Source: Bacteroidota bacterium (GTDB taxonomy: Bacteria; Bacteroidota; Bacteroidia; Flavobacteriales; Crocinitomicaceae). From it: 8,781 nt of DNA. The translations under genes and the position numbers were made by a program. The notes beneath the pieces are model-generated. The model saw only the letters and a list, made by a program, of their open reading frames with translations, did not search any database and was not told the DNA's origin. The stretch is taken from contig SYKJ01000051.1 in NCBI GenBank assembly GCA_005798205.1, positions 1-8,781 on the forward strand, given 5' to 3'. Numbering within the stretch: the first letter of the stretch is position 1; every line of letters begins with the position of its first letter. Shown piece after piece: positions 7,135 through 8,781 of the stretch.

Positions 7135-8362
7135 CAAGCTCATATCTCAAAAAATTCAAAGCACTTGAAACAGTCATTTGAGTTGTTCTTTCTCTGTTGT
7201 CTCCGAATTGAAATTTTCGCGTGAGTATTTTAGTTGGTAATGCAATAGCAATCCAAACAAGACCTACGGGTTTTTCTGCTGTTCCACCATTTGGACCTGC
7301 TATTCCACTTGTTGAAATGCAGCAATCAACCCCTAATTTTTCTCTTCCACCAATGGCCATTTCCTTCACAACTTCCTCGCTTACTGCACCGTATTTTTCA
7401 AGTGTTTCGGGAGAGACGTTTGCTAAACTTGTTTTAAGTGAATTACTATAAGTAAGCAAAGAACCCATAAAATAGCGTGAAGCACCAGAAATAGTAGACA
7501 ATTGACTTGCTAATAAACCCGAGGTACAGCTTTCTACCGTGCCAATTGTCATTTTTTTTATAAGCAGCAATTCTCCAACAATTTGTGGCAAGCTATCATT
7601 TTCAAAACCGAAAAGAGCTTCTGGAATTAACTTTTTTAGCTCGACAAAACATTCGTCAATGATTTCTTTGTCCTCCTCTCCACGATAGGATGTTATTCTC
7701 AATTTTACAATTCCTGGGGAAGGTAAGTAGGCTAAATTTAGATTTTTTGAGTAAAGAGAATTTTCCCATTTATCAATTATTTCCGCTAGAAATGATTCTC
7801 CAATCCCTTGAGTTAAAGCTGTTTTAAAATAAATAGATTTTAAAGTAAAGTTCTTTTTTAGTCTAGGAATAACCTCATTTTCCATAATTCCTTTCATTTC
7901 GTATGGAACACCTGGAAGACTGATATAAATTCTCTTTTTTTGTTCAAACCACATCCCAGCAGCAGTTCCATAATCATTATTTAAGATGAGGCAATCTAAG
8001 GGCAATTCCGCTTGTTGAATATTGCTAGCCAACATCGGTCGATTTCTCTGAGAAAAATAGTCTTCAATTTTTTTTAATGTTGGAAGATGCAGTTCTAAAC
8101 TTGTATTAAAATAAGTGCAAAGTGTATGTTTTGTGATATCATCTTTTGTAGGACCTAAACCTCCTGTGATAATTACGCAGTTTGTCTCTGCATGCATTGT
8201 GTCGAGAGCATTAATGATGGCTTCTTTTGTGTCTGAGATAACAGTTGTACGAATTATTCGTGCTCCAATAAGCGACATTTGTTGTCCAATCCACGAAGCA
8301 TTTGTATTTATTGTCTGACCAATCAATAACTCATCACCAATACTGAGGATTTCTACATTCAT
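7124..8362 (-). CDS. cinA: CinA-family protein (MoCF-like domain plus PncC nicotinamide-nucleotide amidase domain)
   Basis: A 412-residue cytoplasmic two-domain protein. In this family the C-terminal domain deamidates nicotinamide mononucleotide for NAD recycling, and the N-terminal MoCF-like (COG1058) domain has ADP-ribose pyrophosphatase activity in studied members. Seen: the N-terminal signature IGDELLIGQTINTN (8-21), TGGLGPTKDD (66-75) and LPGVPYEMKGI (149-159); the C-terminal domain from about 258 with ESCTSG (277-282), YSNSLK (305-310), YGAVSEEVVKEMA (324-336) and GIAGPNGGT (353-361). The full-length arrangement matches the usual 410-420 residues. Small departures from the common form are SCTSG instead of SCTGG and STSGIAGP instead of VTGIAGP, probably neutral. 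The ATG overlaps the upstream methyltransferase stop as ATGA, so the two are translationally coupled. A competence role, as the name implies, is not supported by anything here. Confidence 0.95.
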   Translation of the reverse strand: MNVEILSIGDELLIGQTINTNASWIGQQMSLIGARIIRTTVISDTKEAIINALDTMHAETNCVIITGGLGPTKDDITKHTLCTYFNTSLELHLPTLKKIEDYFSQRNRPMLASNIQQAELPLDCLILNNDYGTAAGMWFEQKKRIYISLPGVPYEMKGIMENEVIPRLKKNFTLKSIYFKTALTQGIGESFLAEIIDKWENSLYSKNLNLAYLPSPGIVKLRITSYRGEEDKEIIDECFVELKKLIPEALFGFENDSLPQIVGELLLIKKMTIGTVESCTSGLLASQLSTISGASRYFMGSLLTYSNSLKTSLANVSPETLEKYGAVSEEVVKEMAIGGREKLGVDCCISTSGIAGPNGGTAEKPVGLVWIAIALPTKILTRKFQFGDNRERTTQMTVSSALNFLRYELENS

Positions 8363-8781
8363 TTTTTCTTAAATTTTGCTATGGATTCTATGTGTCCAGT
8401 ATGAGGAAATTGATCCACCAAAGAAAATTTCTCTAGATTGTAGCCAGCTTGAATTAGTGTATTGGTATCTCTGGCTTGAGTGGAAGGATTGCAAGAAATG
8501 TAAACAATATTTTTTGCGCCAAGATCAATTACTTTTTCCAATGTTTTAGGCGCAATTCCAGCTCTTGGAGGATCCAATACAATGCTTGCAATTGTTTCAT
8601 GAAATTCAGGATGTTGTTTGAGAAACTTGCCAACATCAGCAGCAAAAAATGAGATGTTTGAAATTTTATTGCTTTGCGCATTTTTTTTTGCGTCCTCGAT
8701 GGCTTCTTCCACTATATCAACACCGATTATCTGAGCTGAATTATTTCGCATTGAAAGTAATTGACCGATAGTTCCTGTTCC
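8359..8781 (-). CDS. rlmD: 23S rRNA (uracil-C5)-methyltransferase, RlmD/TrmA family (C-terminal 140 residues, truncated by window edge)
   Basis: These enzymes methylate C5 of a specific uridine in 23S rRNA or tRNA using S-adenosylmethionine. The open frame continues to the right edge, so the 5' half (TRAM or FeS-cluster Cys motifs and central domain) is missing; an internal ATG at 8751 is not the true start. Numbering from the edge, the fragment opens in SAM motif I (GTGTIGQLLS, residues 1-10) and contains GVDIVEEAIEDA (20-31), LDPPRAG (69-75), the catalytic nucleophile C97 in SCNPSTQARD (96-105), and DQFPHTGHIE (123-132) with the general-base Glu at 132. All catalytic elements of the C-terminal domain are intact. 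RlmD is the usual Bacteroidota assignment for this type, but RlmC, TrmA or an RlmCD-like dual enzyme cannot be excluded without the N-terminal part. The stop overlaps the cinA start by 4 nt. Confidence 0.88.
   Translation of the reverse strand, partial: GTGTIGQLLSMRNNSAQIIGVDIVEEAIEDAKKNAQSNKISNISFFAADVGKFLKQHPEFHETIASIVLDPPRAGIAPKTLEKVIDLGAKNIVYISCNPSTQARDTNTLIQAGYNLEKFSLVDQFPHTGHIESIAKFKKK

Noticed and set aside
7221..8318. Two plus-strand open frames (7221-7451 and 8115-8318)
   Set aside because: Both are antisense to conserved CinA motifs and show only shadow-like composition.
1..8781. CRISPR array, insertion sequence, tRNA or prophage remnant
   Set aside because: No regularly spaced repeats, transposase motifs, terminal inverted repeats, cloverleaf-like segments or phage genes were seen; almost all bases are in intact conserved genes.

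Overview
The window looks like chromosome of a member of the Bacteroidota, most likely a Flavobacteriia-type marine or freshwater organism. The signs are low-GC, A/T-rich codon use, a secreted protein with a C-terminal type IX secretion (T9SS) sorting domain, a TonB-dependent receptor with an N-terminal carboxypeptidase-regulatory-like domain, a TPR/PD40/OmpA envelope protein, TAnnTTTG promoter boxes and few Shine-Dalgarno sequences. I cannot assign genus or species from the sequence alone. No mobile element, CRISPR array, tRNA or rRNA is visible, and coding density is very high.

Layout. (1) Bases 1-3668, minus strand, read right to left: queE (7-carboxy-7-deazaguanine synthase), a 669-residue PorE-like OmpA-family protein, a UbiA-family prenyltransferase, and the first 33 codons of a Maf-type nucleotide pyrophosphatase that runs off the left edge. 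Junctions are 10 nt, a TAATG overlap and an ATGA overlap, so this is almost certainly one transcription unit. (2) Bases 3669-3757: an 89-nt divergent promoter region with a good TAnnTTTG box in each direction and three TGTTAT repeats. (3) Bases 3758-7110, plus strand: a T9SS-exported protein resembling the PCMD (putative carbohydrate metabolism) domain family, then 8 nt later an 803-residue TonB-dependent receptor. (4) Bases 7124-8781, minus strand, convergent with the receptor gene: the 3' end of an RlmD/TrmA-family RNA uracil-5-methyltransferase gene (5' end outside the window), overlapping by ATGA with cinA.

How they may work together. The left operon mixes tRNA modification (queE), envelope architecture (PorE-like), lipid or quinone prenylation (UbiA) and nucleotide-pool cleaning (Maf). 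Nothing proves a shared pathway, and it may simply be a housekeeping cluster. The most interesting unit is the plus-strand pair: a T9SS-exported, probably surface-attached jelly-roll-like protein directly followed by its probable partner receptor. This suggests a ligand-capture plus active-import system analogous in logic to SusD/SusC, but with a T9SS cargo instead of a lipoprotein. The PorE-like gene, a possible T9SS anchor, is transcribed divergently from the cargo gene. The rlmD-cinA end looks like ordinary housekeeping.
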